Source: Dysidea avara (taxonomy: Eukaryota; Porifera; Demospongiae; Dictyoceratida; Dysideidae). Taken from it: a DNA stretch of 64,000 bases. Position numbers and translations under genes: made by a program. The stretch lies in assembly GCF_963678975.1 (NCBI RefSeq), contig NC_089275.1, forward strand, positions 22,133,977 to 22,197,976. Reading direction: 5' to 3'. The notes below the pieces were generated by a model, which searched no databases, was not told the DNA's origin, and saw only the letters and a list, made by a program, of their open reading frames with translations. The stretch's first letter is position 1; each line of letters begins with the position of its first letter. This document shows, in pieces, positions 45,650-54,523 of the stretch.

Positions 45650-48600
45650 GTAGCTAGAGTAATGTGTGCAGCTTTAATGGTGTGTATTGAATTATTTGTG
45701 GATGATATTTGTATACTCTCCCCAGTATGTTTTTAGACTGAAATTGAACCTAGCAGATTTCCTCAAAACTCTATAACTCATTACTGACATATAGGTGACA
45801 GGGTCAATGTGAAATTTGAAGTATGCAATGCAAGGATGCCATTCTGGAATTCTTGAGGGATGCTGCCAGAATTTTTTTAGATTTTAGATATCCTCACCCT
45901 GAGATAAGATTTTTATAGACTATCTTCACTATACATGTGCTGCTACAGGCAGTGGCCCATTGATTATCCAATTTTTCCATTACCTGTAGAGGTGACTGTT
46001 CTATTAGAGTATTTTGTCTAAAGTGTGTGTTCTATTAGAACAATTGAACAGGGCTGTGTATATTAATGAATGGGCTTCTATTATCCGAAATTTTCGATTA
46101 TCTGAACACACTCAGGGCCCAACAAGTTCGGATAATAGAAGGAGCACTCTATTAATGTTTAAGAGATACTGACATTTAGTGCTGATCATTATGAAGCATG
46201 CAGTAATAATACACTTAGGGTGGTTGACTGTTCTATTAGAATATCTCAGTATGTAAAATCAATTCCCTGAATACATTACTTGACAAATTTCTGAAAACTT
46301 AGAACACACCATTGGATAGAATAACTTACGTGAATGCTGTTGGTTTTATTTCCTTGAATTGGAGCCCAAGCAGGCAAACAAACACAAAAAGAATTCATAT
46401 AGCATCATGCTGAACTGGGAACTTCCATCAATCAATGTATAGAAAATTTTATATTGGTGAAGCAATTGTAAATGATATCAGATTATAGAGGTGTTCTGAA
46501 TTGTAGAGGTGCCATGTTGGATTAGAGAGTGATTTTGATGCTCCAAACCTATAATGTTAAGTACAAATTTCAAAAGGGTTTACCCCCAGACTATATAGCC
46601 CAGAGGGTAGGTACAGTGTGGACTGGACTACTGGCACAGGATGGCAAACACGCTTCACTTTTAATGCATTCCTTGTCAGAATGTATATTAAATTTTGTGC
46701 ATGTTGACTGTTGCATTAAGTTAGTTGGCTTAGTGTCATATTTTTCCATAGTCATGACAGAGCAGAGAAAATCATCAAAATTGCATGAACATTCCTTAGA
46801 ACCTATTAGTTAAGGGGCCCTCTTGAATATAGCCATTATTAAAATTTATTAGCAATGCAGCCATTTCTTGTCCACCACCTTCAATTTCACAACTCTTTTC
46901 AATTGCATCTTTTTTAGCATAACTGCTTTGTTTTTGTTTCAGATTTTGTATCTTTTTGTATATACCCTACATGGCCAGCCATAGGCAATGTGTTGCAGGT
47001 CTAGATGACCTAGCTTAATTGTTTCATTACTTTGTGATCCCTAGGTAAAAATTGTAATTTTTCCTTATACTTGTATTACATTATAGTACACATGTATATG
47101 TGTCAAAACAATACAATTATATCATCTGTCTTATTGTCTGTAGATAAGAAGAAATGAGAGTAAAAACAAACTCCAAAGCCACTATCTGCATGTCAGTTAA
47201 TTCATTTCAACAACCTGTCAACAGTACAGCAGCTACTAGAGGTGTACCGGTACCAAATCAATATCGGTATCTGTGAAAAGTTGACATAAGTACTATACTT
47301 GGTAGCACAATGGTTAACGCATGAGTCTCAAGTTGCCAAAGTTGTCATGATGGCCAGGGTTCAATTCCTGATTTGGTTTCTTTTTCTTTTTTACACACCT
47401 TTTTCATAATTTTTCTTTCTTTACAAAGCTTGTAGTGACCACCTTTTAAGCTTTCTGCCACACTTTTTAAATGTTTGTTGTAGTGTCCATACTGAAAACC
47501 TTTTATGTTCAGGTATAGAAAACCTCCCTTGTTTCACTACTTTTTGCGATCTATATTCAAATGTAAAATTTTAAAATTTTCCTTAAATTTGTTTAATGCA
47601 CTTGTTGTGTTTACATTTTTGTAGTAACATGATTCATTAGCATTGCATACCGCATCAAAGGAAACAATTTACTCACACTAGTAAATGTGTGCCCCAAATA
47701 TCAATGACTGAAATGTATATAGTCACCATTTTATCACTCATTATACAGCATTACAAATGAAGAATACTTTATGAGAAGTGCCCCTGCAATCAATGTAGTC
47801 ATTATGGGAATTACTTTTGAACATGTGCCCCGACTATCAATTGTGAAGTAGCCATTTCACTTCAGTTACAACTATGTTCCACTTGTTAGAACATTACAAA
47901 TGAAGAACAGTACCTGCAATCAATCCAGTCACACTACGGAAAATAAAGCACCATAGCCATGCCATGCGTTACCACCAATCAACACTTAGGTGGTAGTGGA
48001 AAAAGAAATGGTACACAAAGGAGTACAACAGCTTCAGCTTCCCCACTCATGTAACTTTAATAATATTTTGTAGTATGTAAGTGATTATAATTAATTGTAA
48101 GTAAGTAAGTGAATAAGGCAGCTGTCCTTTAGATCTTATAATTTTCCCCTTAATGTGTCTGTACATGTGTTAACATGTATGTTGCGATGTTACATCTGTA
48201 CATGGTAGGTCCATGTTGTGTGTATCGTAACTGGCGAAAAGGCATGTCTTGGGCTGAAGTGATGTCAAACAGCAGGCCTTAATTTAATTTTTAAGGTGCT
48301 GAGGATAAATGTCCTTACATATTCACAAATGTACAGACATAGCGTCAAATTGTACAGACATGAGCTAGAGGAGCACTTTGTATAGACTGCTGGAATTGGA
48401 ATAGGGAGTTTTCATTGAAAGTTTTGAGGTTAAACACAACCACATAGCTGCAACATATGGTCATAACAGCTGCTGGTGATAGCAGTACACAAGGGGAGGT
48501 GGCATTGGTAAATCCTTGGGTTGGGAAAATGTAGTATCTCCTAGCAACCAAGTGACATGCAGTTATTGTTAGCACTACAAACATGCACACATCAGCTTTT

Positions 48601-49790
48601 ATGGTACCACTATTGGTTTTGCAAGGACATGGGTGTCCGCCCAAAACCAATTATGTGCAGACATTGTGCTATTTGCGCGGATTTTGTCCATTGACCGCAC
48701 GTTAATTTTGTCCATTGACCGCACGTTAATTTAAGGCCTGAACAGTGAAGAATTCAAGCCCGTAACCTTATTCATAGTCTAAGGAAAAGTTAGAAGTTTT
48801 ATAATCGAGTATATAGGGATCATAGAAATAAAAGGCAATGGGCCATTTACACCTGCAGCTATACTAGTGCACATTTAATTCCTACTTCAGTCACATAGCT
48901 ACACATGACCAATAGTACGGTTGAGGGTGTTGATGACATCACTTGTGTCATTGCTATGATCCCATACTCAAAAATATAAAATTTCTTTGTTTACTGTTTT
49001 TATAATGATGCTAAAAGCATTATTTTACCAGTTACAAATAATTTAGTAACGGTTACAAGTCAATATCCTGGTATTGCCTTCCATTGCTTTTACTAGTGTC
49101 CTGTCAAATAACAAGGAAGGAAGCCTAAGGTCTGAGATGTGTATATGCTTGATTAATTGTTAATTCATACTACTAATGACCCAAATCACTTTAATTTGTT
49201 GCTAAGCAATGGTACAATTTTTACAACCTACATTAGTGGCCAAGTGTAAACATTCCAAGGGAAATTCCCTTTGTGTAAGAGAATTCATAAAGTTGGTCCA
49301 TAAGAAGGACTCTTTATGGCAGTGCTCCTGATAATGGTCACACAACTTCCAGACAAATTTACCATTGTCTGACCATACTTCCATTTGGCAGGACATACTG
49401 TCCTATCAAAGGAGACCAAGCCCAGGTAACAGCTGTCACTTAGCTGCTATATAAAATAAAACATTCAGGCCACCCAAATGAGTGACCACACAATGTACCT
49501 AGCAACACAAAAATCTATCCAACACAACAAAGGTACTGCCTACTGCCAACATTTTGTAAGAATTCTTATCAGAAGCACTGTATACTTATGCCTACAGCAC
49601 TCAAGCCAACCTTGACAATACATTGGAAATTCCTAATGAGCATTATATTAAACAAGACATTTTGTGTCAATAAGTAGTTCATATTTGTGGGCAAGTGCAA
49701 GGCAGGGTACTATAATCCCTGCTCTTGTCATGTTACTACTTAGTACACTTGCAAAATCCCTTTACTATAAAATGAATAAAAAATATTGCA
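45650..49790. other. gene-less stretch with motifs and repeats
   Basis: No supported gene. Three to four CTATTAGA motifs lie at 46000-46045 and 46225-46245. A repeat related to 5400-5995 lies at about 47740-48300, including two 'acattacaaatgaagaa' blocks and 'agaaatggtacacaaagg'. The ORFs at 46529-46813 (+) and 48345-48650 (-) show no recognisable domain. Confidence 0.45.
47299..47385 (+). repeat. tRNA-like sequence, probable SINE head
   Basis: A box A-like stretch (TGGTAGCACAATGG near 47300-47313) is followed about 45 bases later by a good box B (GGTTCAATTCC, 47358-47368), then by T-runs that could stop RNA polymerase III. The part GAGTCTCAAG resembles a tRNA-Leu anticodon arm. The acceptor and T stems do not pair fully, so this is more likely a tRNA-derived SINE or decayed tRNA than a working tRNA gene. 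Confidence 0.4.
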
Positions 49791-49793
49791 ATG

Positions 49794-49799
49794 TTTATT
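49794..49799 (-). promoter_or_regulatory. polyadenylation signal of the TRAF gene
   Basis: AATAAA on the minus strand (TTTATT on plus) lies about 60 bases past the TRAF stop codon, a usual distance for a compact 3' UTR. A similar TTTATT follows the pseudogene copy near 21130. Confidence 0.55.
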
Positions 49800-49860
49800 A
49801 CTAAAATTAAGCTTGCATACTGAATGCATACACAGAAAAGTAGCACCTATATATATACGC

Positions 49861-51192
49861 TTACAGTTTACTAACTTGAATGAAGATGCATTCGTCCTTG
49901 ATATACTGACAAGTGGAGGTATTCTTAAATAGATCTTCGTTAGAGATAAATAGAGGAACTCCATGCCCGTATGCAGCTTTCATTCCTTCAATAACTCTAC
50001 CAGCAGTTTCATCTGGGGTGTCATCATCATATGTGACGGGACATGAATGATGGTTGCTGTCACTGATTTGGTTCAGTAATCCTATCTCAAATGCTCCCCT
50101 CAGTGGCCAAGACAGTTCATCATCATATGGACCCTTCATGATAACCAGAAACACTGACATGTGAGTCCCCTTACCAGCATCGTGACCAGAAGCCAAAACA
50201 TACAAACTCATTTTGTACCCATTATTGTGGCTATAGAAGCTGTCGCTGTACCATTTACTACTATTACCGCTCCTTTTGTACTTGTTGTATTGGGACATCT
50301 TCATTGTAACTGGACATACGAGTGTTGACGTGGTAATCAGATGTATGGAAGAATGTGCTGGAGCAATTATCTTATCAACTGATATGCTCTTACTGATCAG
50401 CTGATTCACCACCAATTCTAAATTATTGATCCTTTCTGACATCAATTCTTCAGTTTTGGCTAGTTTACTTTTGGTCAATTGTAAATGCTCCTCTGTGCTT
50501 TCTTCTTCATGTGCTTTTCTCTTATTACGCACAATCCCCACCTCGCAGCCTACATTGTGGTACTGACACTGGATCATCTCTAGGGGACACTCCTTTCTGT
50601 GGGCTTCCATGTCTTCACGAAGAATAGTCCCTACCTGACAATCGTTGGGACAAGGCAAGGGAAGTTTAGAACACTGCTCCTTGTGTTTGTTCTCGATAAA
50701 TTGATGTTCACCTCTAATGTTGCAATACTGACATTCAATCTTGCGACGTGAACAATCTGCTTCAACATGACTAGTGAGTCCCTGTCTTTGTAACAACTTC
50801 CCACATTCGTTAGGGCAGTTTATATCCATATATTGGCAACCATTATCATTTAGAAGGTGATTGTTGATGTTATTTACTTCACCCTGCCACTCACAACCTC
50901 TCTCATTGTTAGTACACATCACGTAAAGGCTTCTTATTTCTCGGTCAGCCTGCTTATTAGGGACAGTGAAGAACTGTCCATCGCGACACAATGGACAAAC
51001 TTCGGTAGTTTTCTTGACATTATCCAGACAAGACTTACAGAGGTTGTGCCCGCAACACACAGTCAATTGAGAATCTCGACAAGGAAGGTCGCATATTTTG
51101 CAAACAAAACGATCATGGGGAGCGGCAACAAATTTGTGGTCGTATCCACCAAGGCAATGTTGAGTAGTCTGCGTAACTAGATCTATTTCCAT
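49861..51192 (-). CDS. TRAF-like protein: RING, TRAF zinc fingers, coiled coil, MATH
   Basis: One uninterrupted 443-aa frame. The RING runs from C31 to C69 (CKIC, CCGHNLCKSC, CPLCRD). TRAF-type zinc fingers at about residues 90-215 show repeated Cys/His pairs (CTNNERGCEWQG, NHLLNDNGC, SHVEADC, HRKECPLEMIQC). A coiled coil spans about 225-275 (STEEHLQLTKSKLAKTEELM). A C-terminal MATH/TRAF-C domain spans about 285-443 (SKWYSDSFYSH, YKMSLYVLASG, MKGPYDDELSWPLRG, ending FIQVSKL). TRAFs bind receptor tails through MATH, trimerise through the coiled coil and act as ubiquitin ligases leading to NF-kB/MAPK signalling. That role is inferred from architecture. The first ATG (51190-51192) precedes the RING at a normal distance. 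The gene has no introns, unlike most vertebrate TRAFs. A pseudogene and a fragment of the same family lie at 21222-22564 and 45464-45598. Confidence 0.95.
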   Translation of the reverse strand: MEIDLVTQTTQHCLGGYDHKFVAAPHDRFVCKICDLPCRDSQLTVCCGHNLCKSCLDNVKKTTEVCPLCRDGQFFTVPNKQADREIRSLYVMCTNNERGCEWQGEVNNINNHLLNDNGCQYMDINCPNECGKLLQRQGLTSHVEADCSRRKIECQYCNIRGEHQFIENKHKEQCSKLPLPCPNDCQVGTILREDMEAHRKECPLEMIQCQYHNVGCEVGIVRNKRKAHEEESTEEHLQLTKSKLAKTEELMSERINNLELVVNQLISKSISVDKIIAPAHSSIHLITTSTLVCPVTMKMSQYNKYKRSGNSSKWYSDSFYSHNNGYKMSLYVLASGHDAGKGTHMSVFLVIMKGPYDDELSWPLRGAFEIGLLNQISDSNHHSCPVTYDDDTPDETAGRVIEGMKAAYGHGVPLFISNEDLFKNTSTCQYIKDECIFIQVSKL

Positions 51193-51205
51193 AACTTCAA
51201 TAAAT

Positions 51206-51258
51206 CAGTAGCTGTAAACCAGCCGCTGTAAACCAGCCGCTGTAAACCAGCCGCTGTA
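51206..51258. repeat. 15-bp tandem repeat just upstream of TRAF
   Basis: Three and a half copies of the 15-bp unit GTAAACCAGCCGCT lie between the TRAF start codon and the foldback at 51285. They occupy the place of the gene's 5' leader or proximal promoter. The pseudogene copy has only a single, diverged equivalent near 22600. Confidence 0.85.
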
Positions 51259-51284
51259 GGCTGTATACAGTATCGCTTTTTGCG

Positions 51285-51680
51285 AGTCGGTTGTCAGTCG
51301 TACAAAAATTCTGAATAGGACACGTGAAAAACAACCAATGATAGGCGGCCAGACAGTTTCAAATTCTTTCGAAGTATCTGATTTGCTGTTTTTCACGTGA
51401 TATCGCCAGCGAAATAAATTGTACAATGTAATTGACAACCGTCTTGCAAAAAGCGATTCTACTCTAGATTGCAAGACAGTTGTCAGTTATAATTTATTTC
51501 GCTGGCGATACTACTCTAGATTGCAAGACGGTTGTCAGTTACAATTTATTTCGCTGGCGATATCACGTAAAAAACAGCCAATCAGATACTTCGAAAGAAT
51601 TTGAAAATGTCTGGCCGCTTATCATTGGTTGCTTTTCACGTGAGTCCTATTCAGAATTTTTGTACGACTGACAACCGACT
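51285..51680. mobile_element. 396-bp foldback element in the TRAF promoter region
   Basis: The left arm (51285-51425, from AGTCGGTTGTCAGTCGTAC) and the right arm (about 51538-51680, to GTACGACTGACAACCGACT) are inverted copies. Each contains TCACGTGA-type sites, a CCAATGATAGG-like box and TTCTTTCGAAGTATCTGAT. The centre holds a direct duplication of about 50 bp (51459-51508 and 51510-51560: 'tactctagattgcaagac', 'atttcgctggcga'). No ORF. It lies about 90 bp upstream of the TRAF ATG. Confidence 0.88.
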
Positions 51681-51779
51681 GGTAGTGGTAAAACCAGGAA
51701 CGGAGAAATAGGAAACGGGAAACGAGAAATGAGTGGAAATGGAATTCCTTCGTTGCAGAACACTCTTCATTTGTAATTG

Positions 51780-51881
51780 AAGGGGTAGCAGAGCACAGAT
51801 TTTGAACGAGCAATTGTTCCTTCCAGGCTTGCTACTGTCACTAGAACAGCCAACAATAGCACAGTTAACCATTGTATTCAC
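51780..51881 (-). pseudogene. THAP zinc-finger N-terminus fragment
   Basis: The minus-strand frame starting at 51881 reads MNTMVNCAIVGCSSD then NNCSFKI. This matches the opening of a THAP domain: MV.C...GC spacing, then the S-F near the first strand. Just downstream a shifted frame gives PSITNEE, recalling the ITN.GE segment of THAP domains in transposon-related proteins, but the rest is lost. It lies inside the composite foldback, between the two 28-bp direct repeats. THAP domains are the DNA-binding ends of P-element-type transposases and of many invertebrate proteins. Confidence 0.55.
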
Positions 51882-52499
51882 AATACAAATGCTGTTAAAA
51901 CAACAATCACTACCGCAACGTGGTTCAACAATATGGCGACCGTAGGTGTGCCCTTTACGGCATTATTCGTTACCATGGAAATGAAAACGCTCTATTGAAG
52001 GGATAGCAGAGCACAGATTTTCTCACAATTTTGGTGGCCGAAGTAGCAGTGACTGCTGTATTAGAGTGTTTTGCAATTCAATTGCTAAAAATGATGACTG
52101 TATTAACAGAATGGCAATTGAATAATATCTTTGATCAAATTTCTGATGGTGGTGGTATCAGTGGCTAGATTATAATTATAGTCAGCTAGCAAATGCACTA
52201 CCACTATTATGACATTAATGCTTAAATCCAAGTTGGCATGTATACCACTGTATTATTTTAAAATTCTCAGAAGCTCGTAATGACGTTAAACCTGTATAAT
52301 GCTCTGATCATTCTGTAATAGAGCAGTCACTTCAACTTAAGCCACTGATACCGCCAGGGTGATATGCATTATCCACCAACAGAAATTTAATTATTACTGT
52401 GTAAAAGAATTTACAAACACAGATAATCATACAGGGGGTGCGAAGGATATATATATGTAGAGTTCAAGTACTTGCATAAAATCATCAACATCATTAGTG

Positions 52500-52850
52500 A
52501 TTGAGGTAGATCATTCCATAATTTTGTTGCTAAAGTCAAGAAAGAATGTAAATATTTTCAGTTCTAATTGGTGGACTGATAGCATAATGATGACAGTGAC
52601 CGCAAGTACATGAGATTAAGGGAGTTAGAGTAACATGATGAGACTTCAACAAGACAGTGAATCAATTTAAAGAGCATAAGTAGTTTCTTCTTTTGTTCTA
52701 AAGTTGGCCAGGGTAGATGATCCAGCATGCTGCTGAATCGAGAAGTCATTCATAATGAAATAGGGTGCACTCCTCTGGACTTTATCTAACTGATAGATTT
52801 GATATTGTACAAAGACATTATACAATTTCCATTCTGTTAGTACAGTTGTA
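52500..52850 (-). pseudogene. non-LTR retrotransposon RT C-terminal remnant
   Basis: Minus-strand frames read YQLDKVQRSAPYFIMNDFS and, after a frame change, SSMLDHLPWPTLEQKKKLLM followed by FKLIHCLVEV. They follow the same consensus as the LINE end at 26055-26605 (EKIQRSAARYTMNNYS, LNWPSLESRR, FYKIINCQMEV) but differ in sequence, so this is another LINE lineage or an old copy. It has a frameshift and a stop and lies in the loop of the composite foldback. Confidence 0.8.
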
Positions 52851-53116
52851 TGCTTATCTTATGATTTTTTTTAGCAATTGAGTTGCAAACACTCTAATAC
52901 AGCAGTCACTGCTACTTCGGCCATAAAAGTCGTGAGAAAATCTGTGCTCTGCTACCCCTTCAATTACAAATGAAGAGTGTTCTGCAACGAAGGAATTCCA
53001 TTTCCACTCATTTCTCGTTTCCCGTTTCCTATTTCTCCTTTTACCATTACCCACAACCAACATGCAAAATACAATACAGCGGTTCTACTTTGCGAGACTA
53101 GACGTCACGTGATTAC

Positions 53117-53307
53117 AGTCTATTTCCGGTTGGTTGACTAGAGAAACGAAATGTTAAAAGTCACGTGCTTGAAAGTAGCCAATGAGATCAGTAGCCTTCA
53201 GTTTAAACTAGCGCCGTCCGCCTGGCGTGAAATTTCATTGGTTATTCTATTCACGTGATATTTTTGCATTTGGCTTCCGTGGACAACCAACCTGAAATAG
53301 ACTGTAT
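53117..53307. mobile_element. 190-bp MITE with TA duplication
   Basis: CAGTCTATTTCCGGTTGGTTG at the left end and CAACCAACCTGAAATAGACTG at the right end form 21-bp inverted repeats (one position differs). TA flanks each side, as in Tc1/mariner-type insertions. The interior includes TCACGTG sites and a CCAATGA/TCATTGG pair. Confidence 0.85.
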
Positions 53308-53509
53308 AGTTTTAAAAACTTCAAAAAAAAAAATGATCACGTGAACGCGATTTTTGCAGGGCAACAGAAGTAATGATGGAAATGAGTGATTACGTACATA
53401 ACATTATTGTTTGAAGCTACATATTGTTGATGAAAGTTTTCGTCCTGCAACGTTGTAATGAGTCAGACAGCGCTCAGGCGGAAAATCTCACGGAATTCTG
53501 AAGTGTGGC

Positions 53510-53710
53510 GACGTAAAGTACTTGATTGACACGCCAGGGACCTTCAAAACGAAAGTTTAAAGGTCTAAAGATATTTTAAAAGTATCTTCTACAGATGTAC
53601 GGCTATATAACAGTTGCGATGTTGAGTGTGCTGGCAAAGGACAGAGTCTCTCAAAAAGGTTCAATGTATGATTTGTGTAAAAAGTCTTCAAACGACTTCC
53701 TGGAATTCTT
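53510..53710. repeat. dispersed repeat, inverted copy at 60640-60850
   Basis: Shared blocks are 'gtacttgattgacacgccag', 'ggaccttcaaaac', 'ctaaagatattttaaaagta', 'acagttgcgatg', and 'ggttcaatgtatgatttgtg' followed by 'aagtcttcaaacgact'. In the other copy they occur as the reverse complement. Neither copy has an intact frame over the whole match; a 78-codon ORF here (53595-53831) does not carry through the other copy. It may be a duplicate of a gene piece. Confidence 0.7.
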
Positions 53711-54523
53711 GCTAGCATGGCTGGGTAAGGCCACTCCAATTGGAGATTATGTTTCAGGTCCACCACCTGCATCCTTTTTTGGAGAATGTGAAATTTCAGA
53801 AATAGCTACATGGGTAAAATGCCCGCATTAGCTTTTTGAAAAACCTGGATTTCAGAAACAAATATTGGGCTGCAACAAGTGTGCTAAATCTAACTATCTA
53901 AGGCCACATAAACTTAATTATTAGTTTCTCATCCCCGCCCGCATTGCCATTTTACTTAGGGTTTTTTGCACCACTGGTGGCTTAGTGCAGCCATCCAGCA
54001 CCTTTTAAAAGTTGGTACCTTGCTAGAGCAGTGTAAGAAAACTGTGCTTTCTAAGTCGTTTTAGCTAGTTTATTCAGCTATCTAGTTAGTAAAAAATAAA
54101 ATAAAAATCCACACTGGTATTGTGAGTGCAGGATGTGTCCCTGACTGGTTATGTATACATTGTGATATCATAGTACATATTCTGTTCACTACCTTATTGT
54201 ACTTTGGGTGAAAAGATCAAAGTGAAAAGTGTACTTTTATTTCCATACTGTACACCTGGCTGCACACTTCAAAGCTGATAGGGTGCTGTATTTATTTCAA
54301 CTGTGCTGTATTTGCCCAAGTGTGCTGTATCTTCCCTTTGATCCCTATACAGCACTGTTGAAACAGTAAACAAGTTGACCAAAACATGACCAATGCCAGA
54401 CACATTATTGCATTCTTTTCACCAAACCACTGCAATGTTATGAAGCCATTCAACAATTATGACGTATCATAAACACATAGAACAATGCCATGACCTAAAC
54501 ACAAGTGGGCGAATTACCGTGAA

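Larger units (their letters stand above)
51684..53060. mobile_element. 1.4-kb composite foldback with nested insertions
   Basis: The left arm (51684-51805 plus 51993-52110) and the right arm (about 52855-53055) are inverted copies. Both carry a CGAGAAATGAGTGGAAATGG type stretch, 'gttgcagaacactcttcatt', 'gtagcagagcacagatttt' and a GACTGCTGTATTAGAGTGTT motif next to 'gcaattgagttgcaa'. A 28-bp word (ATTGAAGGGGTAGCAGAGCA plus 8 more) is repeated directly at 51777-51804 and 51993-52020, bracketing a separate piece in the left arm. A LINE remnant occupies part of the loop. Confidence 0.8.

Noticed and set aside
47299-47385. Functional tRNA-Leu gene
   Set aside because: Box A and box B are present, but acceptor and T stems do not pair fully; kept only as a tRNA-derived repeat.
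53595-53831. 78-codon ORF as a gene
   Set aside because: It lies over a repeat whose other copy (60640-60850) has stops in the same frame.
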